DNA from: Mariannaea sp. PMI_226
Lineage: Eukaryota > Ascomycota > Sordariomycetes > Hypocreales > Nectriaceae
Direction of reading: 5' to 3'
NCBI GenBank assembly: GCA_024336345.1
Contig: JANFOG010000002.1
Location: 3,162,001-3,226,000 of the forward strand
DNA: 64,000 nt
Part shown: in pieces, positions 43,472 through 56,300 of the stretch
How the letters are laid out: every line of letters starts with the position of its first letter
How positions within the stretch are numbered: the first letter of the stretch is position 1
Notes under the pieces: model-generated
Told to the model about the DNA's origin: nothing
The model's input: only the letters and a program-made list of their open reading frames with translations
Database searches by the model: none
Made by a program: the position numbers and the translations under genes

Positions 43472-46393
43472 ATGGCCGATGACCAAGATTACGATGGGTA
43501 TAATCCCAAAAGGCGGCGCTTGGAGTCGTCGCGCCCACCTCACAGGTTCCAGAACAACAACTCCCGGGCTTCTACTCCACGGGGGCGTTCATACGCGCCT
43601 ACACCTCCACGACAGCAAGATGGTCCTTTGCCGACAGACGAAGATGATAGGGTGCTCGACCGCGATTGGTACGGAGGAGATGAATTAGGTGGGCATACAT
43701 TTGGAGACGATTCGCACAACCCATTTGCTTCATATGAGATGTCGGCCTGGGAAAGTCAACAACAGGAGTCCGCGCGCGCCGAGAAGATGGCCAGTCGGTA
43801 TGATGCCTGGAAAGAACAAAGGAATCGAGAAAACGACGCGTGGGAAACGAATCGGATGTTAGTTTCTGGAGTTGCCCAACGAAGAGATGCGCCGACCGAC
43901 GTCGATCCCGAAGAAGAAGTTCGAGTTCATCTTCTCGTCCACGACCTTCGACCTCCTTTCCTCGACGGACGTACCATTTTCACCAAGCAGCTTGAGCCTA
44001 TCCCAGCCGTGAGAGACTATCAAAGTGACATGGCGGTGTTTAGTAGGAAAGGCAGCAAAGTCGTCAAGGAGGCTCGCCAACAACGGGAGCGGCAACGACA
44101 AGCACATGAAGCCACCAGCATGGCAGGAACCACACTAGGAAATATCATGGGTGCCAAGGAAGAGGACGGAGATAGCGCGCTACCAGTTCCAGCTGAGGAT
44201 GACATGAATAAAGGGGAGCCAAAGGGTAATAAGTTCAGCGAACATATGAAGAAATCGGATGGGGCGAGCAACTTCAGCCAGACAAAGACGTTACGTGAGC
44301 AGCGGGAGTATCTGCCGGCTTTTGCAGTCCGTCAAGACCTTCTGCGTGTTATCAGAGAGAACCAAGTTACGATTTGTGTTGGCGAGACTGGTTCAGGAAA
44401 AACGACACAGCTGACGCAGTTCCTCTACGAAGACGGATATGGGAAGGGTGGCATGATCGGCTGCACTCAACCACGACGAGTGGCTGCGATGAGTGTTGCC
44501 AAGCGTGTTGCAGAAGAGATGGAAGTGAAGTTGGGCAGCACTGTTGGCTACGCGATTCGTTTTGAGGATTGTACGAGCAAGGAGACTGTCATCAAGTATA
44601 TGACTGATGGTGTGTTGCTGCGAGAATCTCTCAATGAGCCTGATCTGGACAGATATTCATGTATCATCATGGATGAGGCGCACGAACGGGCGTTGAACAC
44701 TGATATTCTCATGGGTCTGTTCAAGAAGATCCTGCAGAGGCGTCGAGATCTCAAGCTCATCGTCACATCCGCCACCATGAACGCGAAAAAATTCTCGGAC
44801 TTTTTCGGCGGAGCTCCCGAGTTCACCATTCCCGGAAGGACGTTCCCCGTCGATGTCATGTTCCATCGATCTCCAGTTGAAGATTATGTTGATCAGGCTG
44901 TACAACAAGTCTTGGCTATTCACGTCTCGATGGACCCGGGAGATATTCTGGTTTTTATGACAGGTCAAGAAGACATTGAAATCACTTGCGAACTGGTCCA
45001 GAAACGACTGGATGCGCTCAATGACCCCCCAAAGCTGAGCATTCTGCCAATCTACAGTCAGATGCCTGCGGATCTTCAAGCAAAGATTTTTGATAGAGCA
45101 GCAGCTGGAGTGCGCAAGTGCATTGTCGCCACCAACATTGCTGAAACCAGTTTGACTGTTGATGGCATCAAGTATGTCGTCGACGCCGGTTATTCCAAGA
45201 TGAAAGTCTACAACCCGAAGATGGGCATGGACACGCTGCAAATCACACCCATCTCACAGGCAAACGCAAATCAGCGCTCAGGCCGTGCTGGTCGAACTGG
45301 CCCTGGAAAAGCTTTTCGATTGTTTACAGAGAAGGCATACAATGAGGAGCTTTATCTACAGACGATCCCGGAGATTCAGCGAACGAACCTCGCTAACACG
45401 GTCCTCATGCTCAAGTCACTTGGGGTCAAGGATTTGCTGGATTTCAATTTTATGGATCCTCCTCCACAAGATACCATCACTACGTCAATGTTCGATCTTT
45501 GGGCGCTGGGCGCCCTTGATAACCTAGGAGAATTGACGGAACTCGGTCGAAAGATGAGCGCGTTCCCCATGGATCCCTCGTTGGCAAAACTGCTCATTAC
45601 TGCAGAAGAGTACGGGTGCAGCGAGGAGATGATTACAATCGTATCGATGCTCTCAGTCCCCAATGTCTTCTACCGACCTAAAGAGCGACAGGATGAGGCC
45701 GATGCGCAACGTGAGAAGTTTTGGGTGCACGAGTCAGACCACTTGACCTATCTGCAGGTGTACCAGGCGTGGAAGGCGAACGGCTTTTCGGATGGATGGT
45801 GTGTAAAACATTTCCTCCACCCAAAGTCGTTGAGACGTGCCAAAGAAATCCGAGAACAGCTTCTTGACATTGTTCGAATGCAGAAGATGCAGCTAATTAG
45901 CTGCGGTATGGACTGGGACTTGATTCGCAAATGCATCTGCTCCGGTTATTACCACCAGGCCGCTAAGTACAAAGGCTCAGGAGAGTACATCAATCTCCGT
46001 ACAAACCTAGCAGTCCAGCTTCATCCTACTAGCGCCCTCTATGCTGGACACCCGCCGGATTATGTCGTCTATCACGAGCTGATACTGACATCCAAGGTCT
46101 ATGTTTCAACAGTCACGGCTGTGGATCCTCACTGGCTTGCCGACCTAGGTGGTGTCTTCTACTCCGTCAAGGAGAAGGGATTCTCGATCCGGGATAAACG
46201 CATCACGGAAACCGAATTTAACCGCAAGATGGAGATCGAAGCTCAGATGGCAGCGGATAAGCGCCGGGAGGCAGAGCGTGTGGAAGCCGAGACGGAGCGA
46301 GCGCCGAAGACTACCAAAAAGGACAACACAAAACTACTTGTAGTGGGCGCAGTGAAGAAGCCCAAGATGAAACGTCGAGCCAGGGGATTCTGA
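43472..46393 (+). CDS. PRP16: Prp16, DEAH-box pre-mRNA-splicing RNA helicase
   Basis: 973 aa in a single exon. An N-terminal RS/charged extension of about 280 residues precedes the helicase core. Motif I GETGSGKT is at 304-311, the DEAH box at 401-404, motif III SAT follows, and motif VI reads [18 protein letters not shown]. The [18 protein letters not shown] context and [20 protein letters not shown] are characteristic of the Prp16/DHX38 group. The winged-helix, ratchet and OB-fold regions run to about residue 880, and the end is Lys/Arg-rich. Prp16 remodels the spliceosome after the first transesterification. It is intronless, unlike most conserved genes here, and convergent with the acylphosphatase gene only 128 bp downstream. 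Confidence 0.96.
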   Translation: MADDQDYDGYNPKRRRLESSRPPHRFQNNNSRASTPRGRSYAPTPPRQQDGPLPTDEDDRVLDRDWYGGDELGGHTFGDDSHNPFASYEMSAWESQQQESARAEKMASRYDAWKEQRNRENDAWETNRMLVSGVAQRRDAPTDVDPEEEVRVHLLVHDLRPPFLDGRTIFTKQLEPIPAVRDYQSDMAVFSRKGSKVVKEARQQRERQRQAHEATSMAGTTLGNIMGAKEEDGDSALPVPAEDDMNKGEPKGNKFSEHMKKSDGASNFSQTKTLREQREYLPAFAVRQDLLRVIRENQVTICVGETGSGKTTQLTQFLYEDGYGKGGMIGCTQPRRVAAMSVAKRVAEEMEVKLGSTVGYAIRFEDCTSKETVIKYMTDGVLLRESLNEPDLDRYSCIIMDEAHERALNTDILMGLFKKILQRRRDLKLIVTSATMNAKKFSDFFGGAPEFTIPGRTFPVDVMFHRSPVEDYVDQAVQQVLAIHVSMDPGDILVFMTGQEDIEITCELVQKRLDALNDPPKLSILPIYSQMPADLQAKIFDRAAAGVRKCIVATNIAETSLTVDGIKYVVDAGYSKMKVYNPKMGMDTLQITPISQANANQRSGRAGRTGPGKAFRLFTEKAYNEELYLQTIPEIQRTNLANTVLMLKSLGVKDLLDFNFMDPPPQDTITTSMFDLWALGALDNLGELTELGRKMSAFPMDPSLAKLLITAEEYGCSEEMITIVSMLSVPNVFYRPKERQDEADAQREKFWVHESDHLTYLQVYQAWKANGFSDGWCVKHFLHPKSLRRAKEIREQLLDIVRMQKMQLISCGMDWDLIRKCICSGYYHQAAKYKGSGEYINLRTNLAVQLHPTSALYAGHPPDYVVYHELILTSKVYVSTVTAVDPHWLADLGGVFYSVKEKGFSIRDKRITETEFNRKMEIEAQMAADKRREAERVEAETERAPKTTKKDNTKLLVVGAVKKPKMKRRARGF

Positions 46394-46521
46394 GCATCGG
46401 CGCTTGTATTACTTTTTGATATATTTACCATTGGCAAATACTCAAGATACCTATCTAAAGAACAGTTGTATAGCATAGCGTGGCAGGAGTCTGGAATTTT
46501 TATCATGCACCTTTTTGTCTT

Positions 46522-47066
46522 TTAGCGTCGAACCTCGAAATGTTCTTCCCCCTCAACTACCTCTCTGTCCTCCGTGTCAAGCTGTACGACCCTGGCGTGC
46601 CTCGGGCCATGGTCAACATCCTTTAAGAATTTAGTCAAGATGTCTTCGGTGCCCTGCGCTTCGCCCTCAACCTGTATATATGTATTCCAAGGTTAGCGAA
46701 AACCGGCCGCCTCATCCTGGTAAGCGCTGCGAAGCACAATCACCTTTTGGTCGGATGTGTTCCTACACCATCCAGTAATCTCATACTCTTGTGCCTTCTT
46801 GCGAGTGAAGTACCTGCTGATGTGTCAGACCTGAGAATTCGAGTGCTGTCGTGGTACCACTCGAGGGGAAAGCTCGATACCGGAAGCCGACACCTGGAAT
46901 GACGTAAGTTGGAGTCGATGAAGGAGGCGAAGGGTATAAACAGAAAGAAATATGGGAGCATAGTATATACCTTGGACAACACCGTGAACGCGGAAATACA
47001 CCTTGAGAGAAATTAGAAAATTAATCACAATAACAATGAAGAATGGACTTTTACTCTTTTAGTCAT
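46522..47066 (-). CDS. acylphosphatase, five small exons
   Basis: Reconstructed exons on the minus strand: 47066-47055 (12 nt), 47001-46971 (31), 46893-46881 (13), 46813-46744 (70) and 46671-46522 (150), total 91 aa. All introns are GT-AG, 53-77 nt. The joined protein has the acylphosphatase signature GVVQGVGFRYFTRKKA and GWCRNTSD; Arg19 and Asn37 are the expected catalytic pair. Length matches the family (about 90-100 aa). Acylphosphatases hydrolyse carboxyl-phosphate bonds in small acyl phosphates. No continuous ORF reveals it, since every exon but the last is under 75 nt. The first exon's donor (GTAAAA) is the least certain junction. It is divergent from the Tls1-like gene. Confidence 0.9.
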
Positions 47067-47412
47067 CTTTTGGAGATTTGAAGTATGAATTATACACCTC
47101 GTAACATCCTCCGTCATTACATTTGGCGACCAAGGCTGCGCCTGGAGGGGCAAGGTCGGAAGGCAAGGTCGGCTAAGCCCCGGTCGTGGGGCGATAAGAT
47201 AAGGAAAAACAGACTCGTGCTTGCCCTTGATGTCACTTGTGCCTATCGTCTTGTAACTTGAACAAACATCCAATCTTTAGCTCTCTTGAAGTATCACTAC
47301 CACACCACCACCCCCCTTACGAGACCAGCTACAAACCCCCCCACCCATTCTCGCCATGTCATATACCGGACCGGCGCCGCCATCAGTTTGAAATTGAATC
47401 GTTTATTTTCAA
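47067..47412. promoter_or_regulatory. probable bidirectional promoter (acylphosphatase / Tls1-like)
   Basis: 346 bp separate the divergent start codons and include a run of CACC-rich sequence near 47300-47345. No other gene is visible. Confidence 0.5.
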
Positions 47413-48753
47413 ATGGAGCCCTCTCCAGCCGGCAATCCCGCCATTCGGTTTCGCCCTGGCAAGAAGCGCAAAGCTTACCGTCAACGCGACCATGATGATG
47501 AAGCCTCCGCCCCTGCTTCCACCTCAACCCTAACGCCGTCGAATGACCAAGCCGGAGGTGGCTCTGCAGTGAAACTAGGAGGCAGTGGAAATGGCAACGG
47601 AGACAACAACAGCAACAACGTTGTCGACGATAATGGGGTGAAGGAGGATGACGACGAAAGATCTGGCGTCGCTGTCGCGCTCCGCCTGCGCAATGCTCGG
47701 AGAGGTCGCTTGAACGGTGTCGGCTTCAGGAGCACCGTAAGACAAGACGATGAAGAAACATCTGGCGACCGAGCTCTTATCCTCCACGGCGCAGAAGGCG
47801 CGCTAGACAAAGACGCCAGGCTCAGCAGCGTCGCGAACCGCTTCACGCACCAGACTGGCCTGGTCGCTGACCTGAACGACAGGCATATGTACGTTGCTTG
47901 CCAGCTCCGGGCCCCCCCATTCCCCCCATTTACTTCTCTCGGGCTTGTTTGATCTTTTTCACGATAAAGAGACTAATCATTCAAGGATGGAATACATAGA
48001 ATCCCGTCTATCTAGCCGCGCAAGCGATACGAAACCCCAACCTCAGGAGGTGGCAGCACCAGCACCAGCATCATCAACCTCCGCCGTCCCAGCACCGCCC
48101 AACGCTCCACGAGCCACAAAGGGTCCCAACGGTGGGCAGGGCGCCATGCAAGGCCACCTCATGGAGATCGACCTTGGCGAGGAAGCGCGCGACCTCAATG
48201 TCGCCAGAACGGAACGAGCCACGGGGCTGAGCGGAGCCACGGAGGACGACGGTCCCGGCGGCGGTCACCAAGCGAAAAAGCCCCGACTCGGCCGAGACGG
48301 CAAGCCACGACGGCCAAGGAACCGTCGCAACAGCGACGCCATCAAGCGGGATCAAATTGTCGAAGATATTCTTCGCGAGAACCGACGTACGTTGAGTACC
48401 CATCTTTCCCATGGGACAATCCCCCACCCCCTTGGCCTCCCTAATCAAAAATTCAGTCAAATGCTAACGTTACCGCTCATATAGTCGACGTTTACGAAGC
48501 CCCAGCCGCCCAGCCCCCGTCCAACGCCCCTGGAGGCGATCAGGATGGTGCTGCTGACGACCGGCTCGCCGAGGAATTTCGTCAGCGGTTTCTTGACGAT
48601 GTCGCACAACGGCAGCTTAGAAAGAAGAAGCCCACGGCCCAGCCTACCAAGTCTGACGATGTTCTCAGAGGGCCTAAGCTGGGTGGCAGTCGAAACGTTC
48701 GCGCGGCGATGCGCGATTTGCTTTTGAAGAAAGAGAAGGAGGGGAAGAAATGA
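47413..48753 (+). CDS. tls1: Tls1 / C9orf78 (HCA59) family splicing-associated protein
   Basis: Exons 47413-47888, 47986-48386 and 48485-48753, all GT-AG, give 381 aa. The family core crosses the first junction: FTHQTGLVADLNDRHM joined to MEYIESRLSSR. The second junction gives RENRLDVYEAP. The rest is charged and probably disordered: an N-terminal FRPGKKRKAYRQR, a Gly/Asn run, and a basic DGKPRRPRNRRN. The C-terminus GGSRNVRAAMRDLLLKKEKE is helical. In S. pombe, Tls1 affects splicing of telomere-protein transcripts; human C9orf78 binds spliceosome components. Nuclear location is expected. It stands about 1.0 kb from PRP16. Confidence 0.9.
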
Positions 48754-49409
48754 GGCAACTTTCAGATTGTCATGATGTTATTATATTCATGTAGCTAATG
48801 GTTTTCTGTATCTTTATTGGATTTGACTGGATAGCCCTGGGACAAGTTATAGTGGAAAAAACTTATCAAGAGCTTCACTCAGCATTCCTCAATCGCTATC
48901 AGTCTGTTAGATGTTTTTGTAAATCTGAAAAATTCTTATTTACTACTTAATCCATAATGATCGATCGTCGCATCGTGCCTGTTGCCCAAGGTCACATTTG
49001 TCGTCCCTAATTCCGGTCCCGAAGCATAATCAATGAGGTATAAATCATAACGCCTGTACCCAAACCCGTGTAAGTTATCCCAAAGCGGTGGTATGTATGA
49101 GAAGGAGAGAAATGAAGATCTCGTAGAGGGCAACAAGAAGCCCCGCCCTAAGTGTGCCACCCAAAAACTCGTTTTCTTGCGTTGAGCACACAAGAAAGGA
49201 AAAACTAGCTTAATCACCCTTTATCTTGCGCCAGTTCAATGTGTAGCCTGATGGCATTCCCAGTAGATGAAAAAGGAAAGAAAAAAAAAAGAAGGAAAGA
49301 AAGGAAGAGGGAAATGAAACAAGGAAAGAAGGGAAAAGGAGGGAGGAAAAGAAAAAGAGGAAATCAAACCCAACGAAACTTAGAGAGTAGGAGAAAACCC
49401 TCTCTTCTT
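48754..49409. other. intergenic region between convergent genes, with homopurine 3' tract
   Basis: No gene. Plus-strand 49269-49370 is almost all purine (AAAGGAAAG-type words), so the 3' UTR of the minus-strand zinc-binding protein would be pyrimidine-rich there. Confidence 0.55.
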
Positions 49410-51109
49410 TTATCGAATGTCGAGTTGGAAAGGCTTGAACCGCCCTCCAATTGTGGCACAACGAGGGCACTTTCTACGTGCTCCATGCTCTGCCATGAGA
49501 ACTTCAACGCAAGTAGGACATAACCCACAAATGCATTCTGTACATGCGTAAGAGTCCTTTAAAAGTGAGATACCCTGGCAAGCGGCGCAATATATCTGGA
49601 TAGTCTGTGCTGAGTAGGTTGGTGATGAGTTACTCTCCACGGAAGGGAAGGGTTCCACAGCATCTTGCGCGTACGACGGCGGCGTGAGCGCTTGCTGAAG
49701 AGGAGAAGCTTGATAGTTTCCGGGCTGAAATTGGTGCTGTTGGGAGAATGGCGGCAATGAAGCTCGGTGTAATGAAACTGGAGACTGAGGAATCTACGAA
49801 TTGAGGTCAGTGGGCTTGTGTCCTAGGCCAATTGAAAGTAGTCAACTTACAGGTGTTCTGTCCTCATCTATGTCACCCGCGGCCGAGGCAGCTTGGTCTG
49901 CTGCGTCGATAAGATCCTCCCATCTTTTCCCAAAATCTGTAGAGGGTTCAACGGAGAGAGCCTTCCGGTCATTACCTGGTCTGTATCTCTCATCGTTTTG
50001 AATCCTTCGCAGCCAATCATTGGCAGTTCCACGTGAGTTTTTCTTCTTGTGGTGGGCTTCTCGTCCTCGCTTTGTTACAGACTGCTTGCGAGGGCGATTG
50101 GGGCCCATTGGCCGCTGGAGGGGCGGAAGGGTTGAGGATCTGCCTGGAGGGGAATTGGCCAGGATTGAAGGGAGAAAATCTCGCTGGCGATTGGACTTGC
50201 TTGCAGAGTAGGGGTCGCTAGTCACATCATGATTTGACAGATTAAGAGGAGGTAATTCAATGGACGTTCTAGGACGTCGTCGTCCATCCATATCTGAATA
50301 GTAGTCCTAGAACAAGTTAGCTGATTGACTTGAGTCGTTCTGGGATGGCGGCTGTCAAGGTTATCGATAGGAGCGGGGTAGTTAGCTGAGCTTACACCAT
50401 CGAAGTCTGAGTCTCGCTCATTTTTGACGCTATGGAGCTCGGCAAGGGCTGCAGCAGCGCTCGCAGTCCCGAGCATTGGGCCAGTAGGGGCGGCACCAAG
50501 GTCATCTGCACGACGCGGAGTACCCGGAGTGCTAGGCTCATCGCGATTGTAGGTATTTCGCTCGCGAAACCCTTGAAATTGGTCAACGGGCGAGGGAAAG
50601 ATTTCCTGGGGTTGGGACAAACCCTGAGTAGCTGGAGCTGAGCTCTGGTCAGGATTGCGACGCTCCGATGGTGGGGTATTAATCATCAAAAGAAAGCTCT
50701 CTTCAGTTGCTGGGAGCTTGGAAATGTAGTGTTCGGGATGAGCTCGGCGGATGTGCTCTTGCATTGAACGGTATCGTTTTTCCTATAAGCCGCGGATGTG
50801 ATTAGATGGTGCTGATCGCATGCATCGCTTGGTAGGGGTAGGTCAAGCTGCCCCCTCCCCCAAGCTGCGTGACAAGAGAATGGTGAGACATGATGATGTG
50901 AGGTGGGTTGAGGCATGGGGCTTGGAGGTGGGGGGGATTTTACACGGCGAAGGAGTAGTTGGAAGTCGTGAGAAATAAAATGCCTGACTACTTACACCAA
51001 TGCATCGCTTGCGACAACTGGAACCATCCTGGTTCCGGAGGGGACAGACGACCTCATTGTTGGAGTCTGTGATGGAGAAAGAAGAAGTCAAAGAAGATCG
51101 AGGCGGCAT
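49410..51109 (-). CDS. fungal C2H2-like plus C-terminal RING-like zinc-binding protein
   Basis: Exons 51109-50996, 50782-50396, 50306-49851 and 49793-49410, each junction in phase 0, give 446 aa. The N-terminal zinc module is split by intron 1: C22, C32 and C36 in VCPLRNQDGSSCRKRC, then H48 and H53 in SMQEHIRRAHPEHYI. A long Pro/Ser/Arg-rich middle contains basic NRPRKQSVTKRGREAHHKKK. The C-terminus has nine cysteines, at 388, 391, 403, 406, 408, 411, 414, 428 and 431, in a RING-like C-x2-C pattern ending CPRCATIGGRF. The family appears conserved in Pezizomycotina but uncharacterised to my knowledge. Nucleic-acid binding or ubiquitin-ligase roles are guesses only. Confidence 0.85.
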
Positions 51110-52522
51110 CTTGACCCCACCATGCGGTACGTCTCAACAGCGGGGGGTTGTGGTCGTGATGAGGGCGGAAAGCCAGCGAGGGAATCAAGACGGGGAGAAA
51201 GATGGGTTCAATTGGTAAGATCGTAGCTATTTGGAGCTGGTTGGAGCTGGGGGCATTTCAATGCGCAGCCGGAAGATGGCGGCAGAAACTGCCCTAGGCC
51301 ATGGGTGAGATTGTTACAAGAGCCGTTTCGGACCAAGCTGGGATTGGTAATGCGGAGGTTGAGTTGAGGAAAGCTGCTAAAATGGGGAGATTTTGAGACG
51401 CCGACGGTAGAGAGTCGACTCCTGGTGTAATAAACGACTTATCAAAGAGAATAAGTTGGGGTAGCTGTATCTAGAGCTCGGATCGTAGAGTTTTGGAGGG
51501 CAATGGTGAGATAGAAGATGCCCTGAGTGGATGTGTGTTAAAGGTTGGAGAAGGGAAGAGGGAAGACAGAAGACAGAAAGGGTCTGGCTGGTAGGTTAGT
51601 AAATAAGTGACTTGGGTTGTGGAGGAAAAGAGGAAGGGCAGGAAGAAGGAAGGATGAGCTAAGAAGGGAATGGGACAGTAGGTGGGAGGCGAAAAGAAAT
51701 GCTTTTGGGCAAAGCGTGTGAGGGAGGAGGCAGAGGAAAAGAGCAAGAAGAGAAAGTGTGAGCAAGACGAGAGCGAGGGCGTGCGCTTTGTGTGGGAGTA
51801 ATAAGTGTGTGCGGTGCTGCCCAGCTGAGCGAGCGAGCATCGCCTCCAGCTTGCTCTACTCTACCTTACTCTACTGTACTGGGTAGCGCACTCAGTTCCT
51901 CCTCTGCTTGGCCTTGCCTCGCCTTGTCTTGCCTTGGGCTGTATTACCGTTTGTAGTAAGTCAAGAAGAGCAGGGGAGCTTTTCTTGTGCATTCACACCC
52001 CCAAGACCCAAGACCCAAGACCCGGACCATGGGCGAAACTACACTCTAGGGCCGGCACCAGCATATTCGGCACCGAGGACTTGCGGATTAAAAAAACTAA
52101 ATGACCCCCCCCCCCTCCCCGAAAAAAAATAATAATACCTAACGGGCATGAGCACTACTACTGCTCTCTAGTACTATGTAATATGATGAGCAAGATGGGT
52201 GGTGGCGAAGGCGTGATGGGAATTTTCTTTTCCAAAGATTAGATTACCGAAGATCAAGAGTGAGAAAATAAATCCTCATGCAAGAAGAGGGCGTGTGCGA
52301 TTAATCGGACAGACACCGGGAGTGTTGCCAGTCAACGGCAACTGCAACCATGCACCATAGTTGAGCTTTTTTCCTGTGGGTGGTGATAAACTAAAACATC
52401 CTCCAGGGACCTTCTGGTGATCTGCCTCGAACGACTTATCGATTAGGGAACCAATGGCACTAAGCTAGAGCTTGGGGGTGCGGATACGAGAAGCTCTCTC
52501 AAGCAGGTCCTCGGACCCAGCG

Positions 52523-52546
52523 ACAAGCACAAGCACAAGCACAAGC
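52523..52546. repeat. (ACAAGC)4 hexanucleotide repeat
   Basis: Four tandem copies in gene-free DNA. Confidence 0.88.
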
Positions 52547-53282
52547 CTTGCTCTTCCCTGCTGCATCCCATTAAACATGGGATTGGGCGACAGCTGTGGT
52601 GACTGGAGACCAACTGGGTCGCGTATGGAAGGAAGAAAGCTTCTGTCCCAGCATTGAGCAGAGAAGCCAACCTACCTACCATACCTACGTACAGTTCACT
52701 ACCTCTGCAGTAAGTTAAGCCCTTCGGTCGCAACCAGGTTGGGCGGCGTGGGAGTGGGATTGGTGAGCAGGGAAGTATCTACACCCGCAACACCACGAGG
52801 AGGGCCATGGCCCAAGCGCCCTTCGCGAACAAATCAATTGGTTCTGGTTGCAATGACTCGGAAGGGGAATTGACGCTGGTGGAGAGGACGTGGCTGGCAG
52901 TGGAGCGCATGCACTGCAGACACTGGGCTCCTCTGGACGGATGGAGCTTGAGAGGCCATCTGAAAGGTTGCTGCAGGTCAGTGAAGCTACCCACGCAGCA
53001 GGGGGGAGGGTGAGGGGAGCTCCATTCGAGTGGAGCCGGCTCTGTCATTGAAGAGTCTCGGAGGTCCCTTGATTCTTCTTCTCTGCTTTTGCTTTGGGGG
53101 TGTGGAACAACTAACCAAAACCCAAGAGAGGGATGTGGAAGTACTATGTAGCACAGCACCAGCACAGCTTTGGTGCCCGCCTGAGCTTCGCCTCTCCACC
53201 CAGCAGGATCAGCTCAGCTTAGCCAGAGCTACAGAAACGCTTTGTGTGCGCATGAAAGCAGGCTCAGGTATCGCAGAAAAGG

Positions 53283-53308
53283 CATCAACATCAACATCAA
53301 CATCACTC
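53283..53308. repeat. (CATCAA)4 hexanucleotide repeat
   Basis: Four tandem copies in gene-free DNA. Confidence 0.88.
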
Positions 53309-56300
53309 CCGAGTGACGATGGCGATGTAGTCCTCCAATTCTTTTTTTTTCTTTTCGCAATGCTGCGTTAGTTCGCTCCGAACCGGCCAGCAGCATCAGT
53401 AATCGTCGAGTAGGTAGGTACCTTCGGTAGGTACAAAAAGTAAGGTTCATAACCGCAACATGTTTGGGAATTGTGAGAAGGGATGACGATTGATTCGACC
53501 AAGAAAGTCGGCGGGGCCGGAGCTCAAGGTCAACTGCCACATCTATTCCCTAATCCAACTCCGGCTGTTGGCCATCACATGTACAGTACTTGACGGGTAC
53601 TAATTTTTTTTTTTTTTGCATGACTCTCGCCACGAGCTGTGCCACGGGACCCAAGCTTTTCACAAGAGACGCCGAGTTGGAAGTACGTAGTCGGAGCTCG
53701 AGCCAACGCAAGGATTTGTGAAAGAAAGACTGGAATCTGAGAGGGCAGGGTACTATGTAGGCAGTTCGCATCGACTCAACGTCGAGAGCGACCATCTGAG
53801 TCGTGCCCCAAACGAAATGATCGAATCACCAAGCTGGGACGAGGTGGGGGTACGTAGATAAAATGACTGTATATTGTACTGTAGGTACTTGTGCACAGCT
53901 AGCGGCGAGTTGGCAACATGTTCCTTTTCTCTCGGATTGCAGCTTGCAAAGCTCGTACGCGCTATAGGTCAGGAGGGTGTTCGATGAGTGAGACATGCCT
54001 GAACTGTCGTTCAGTTGCTACCTTTTCTGGGGAGATAGGGAACCCGGACCGGCATGAATTTTTTGGGCGCAGTAAAATGCCAATGTCTCGGGTACACAAC
54101 ACCGCACTCTCGGGTCCAGTGAGGGGACAGTGACATCACTGACCAGGGGGGGTTAACTTTGGTCAACCGAACTGCCTGGGGTGTACAGGCTTCTGAAGAG
54201 TCATTAGGTAGGCTTGCGGTCTTCGCATACACGTTTTGCGACCCGGTTACTGTTATCAGGTCATCACGGGTAATTCCTTTGGAAGCTCTATAGTCTGATA
54301 CGTATCGTGCCCGAAGGAAGGCGGTGAGAGAGGCGGGAAATTGTGTGTTAAAGAGGAAGAAGATGGATGGGTGGATGGAGTGGTTGAGTTGAGTCCTCCG
54401 GCAATGGAGGGTGGTGAGCAACTGACTGGGTGGCCAGGTCTTGACACGCGCTTCTGAACGAGGGCCTCGCTTCGCATTCTAAGAGGATCGGAGTCGGGGT
54501 CGCGGGACCTACTATGGTATGTAGGGCTACCCTGGAATACCTTGCCTGATAAGCCCAGTTTGATTTTCAAGGGCGGTGACCCCGCGCCGCCGCAATGCCT
54601 TAATCGCGGCAAATCGTCAGTGGTGCTAGAGTGGCTGATTCGAATTAGTGTCTCAAAGAAGCTTGGGGAGCAAAGGAAGCATTTCAATTATTCTGAATGC
54701 GCAGAAAGAAAACCCAGCCCATCTCCATTTGCCCATCATAGTACATCCAGGATCTAGCTCGAAGTCCATGTGGGGATAACTTGGCCCTGGCAACTGGCAA
54801 CGGCTCGGATGCAGGGCAATCGAAGTAGGTAAAAGTGTGGCTATAAGCTTTTGGCCACTGTCACCGCCGGCCCAGATCTTGCACAGAGAAAAAAAAAAAA
54901 AGATGTTGCCTTTGGGGGGAATATCCCCTCTTCTAGAAAGCGAATAGGGGAATGGCTAACAATATCTAGAGCCTGTTGCGGAATAATTTGTCATGTCACC
55001 GGTGAACTAACTAACTGGTACTGAGGGAAGACAGTATCAAGGTGGGTAAAGATGTTGGGGCGGAGAGGCAAATCGTCCAGTCCAGTCAGGTAACTAACTA
55101 CCTAAGGTACGAAACAGTTGAGCAAGGACGAGGCAAACGGAGGAGATGGATCCTTCTTCCCTAAATGATACATCTCGTCAAACCCGGATCAATCATCAGT
55201 CACGAATCATAAGGTACATAGTAAGATACCTTACCTTACCTCCCGGCAGCTAAGATATGTACCTGCCTAAGGCATGTTAGATGTCTCAAGACGACATCAT
55301 CCTGTTCACGCTTCTTCCGCCCATGTGTGGTAAGATTGACCACTGGCTGACTCGGTGTTATGAGCACCGGGCCATTGTGGCATAGACACCTGTCAAAGTC
55401 GGGAGGTATAACGGGATTCTGCTTGCCACGGTGTGTATGTAACCTTCTGAGGGTAGAATGCATGCAATACATACCTAAGTGGGCAGGGAGGTAAGTTTTG
55501 TGTAGGTGGTTGGTCTTTTGGCGACGATACTCTCTTGTTGCTTCAGAAGAGCTTGTCGCACAGCACTATGACTTATTACCCTCTTGGCAAGTCGCTCAGA
55601 CTTTTGTTATTCTCTGCTACGTCGACGGCCGCTGGTTAAAATAATGACCCTAACAAACCCTAGAGAGCACCCAGCCGACCAGGGCCAAAGCTCGCGAGGA
55701 GCTTGGGGCAGTTTCGCATCGATCCCATGACCAAGCAACAAAACAAAATCCTTGCGCTTGAACTCCGTTCTCGGTCCTGGAAAAATCGCAACACATCTCC
55801 GCCGGCTCCTGTCTGATCCTTGCCACAATAGCCTTCACGCTGAGTCCTTTTCTGTAACAGGCTGGGGATGCCTGTGATGCCTGTGCGTATCCTGCAGGCA
55901 CCTCGTTCATGCCTGTGTACCTAAAGAATGCAGGCAAAGCAGCTATATCAGGTAGAAGGATAGAAACGTCTAGTTCAACGCGAGGTCTTTGTCGCGTCGA
56001 GGCCGAAATGAGGGTTGCAACGTTGCAATGACAGGCGGTATAGGCAATGGCGATCAGTAACCAACCAACCTATTCATCGTACCTAGGTAGGTAAGCAAGT
56101 GTTGGATGCCAAGCTTTGTTGATGGTAAAATGAGCTATAGATGTGCATAAGAGGGGAAACCGGATAAAATATGCCCGAAATATTGCTCGTGTTATGAATG
56201 CTTTATTGAAAAAAAAGGCTTCTTTCATGTCTAAGTCAAGATCCAGAATCCTAACCTAGGGTATCATCCGTCAGTCCATTCGTTTATCCCCCTGTTCGTT

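Noticed and set aside
53590..53670. tRNA-like start (GGGTCCCGTGGCACAGC) next to a poly-A on the minus strand, as in a tRNA-derived SINE
   Set aside because: The A-box resemblance is partial, there is no B box or anticodon arm, and no second copy is visible in the window.
55650..55937. 95-codon minus-strand frame
   Set aside because: Isolated, with no motif or conserved-looking block. It is one of several similar chance frames in this gene-poor region.
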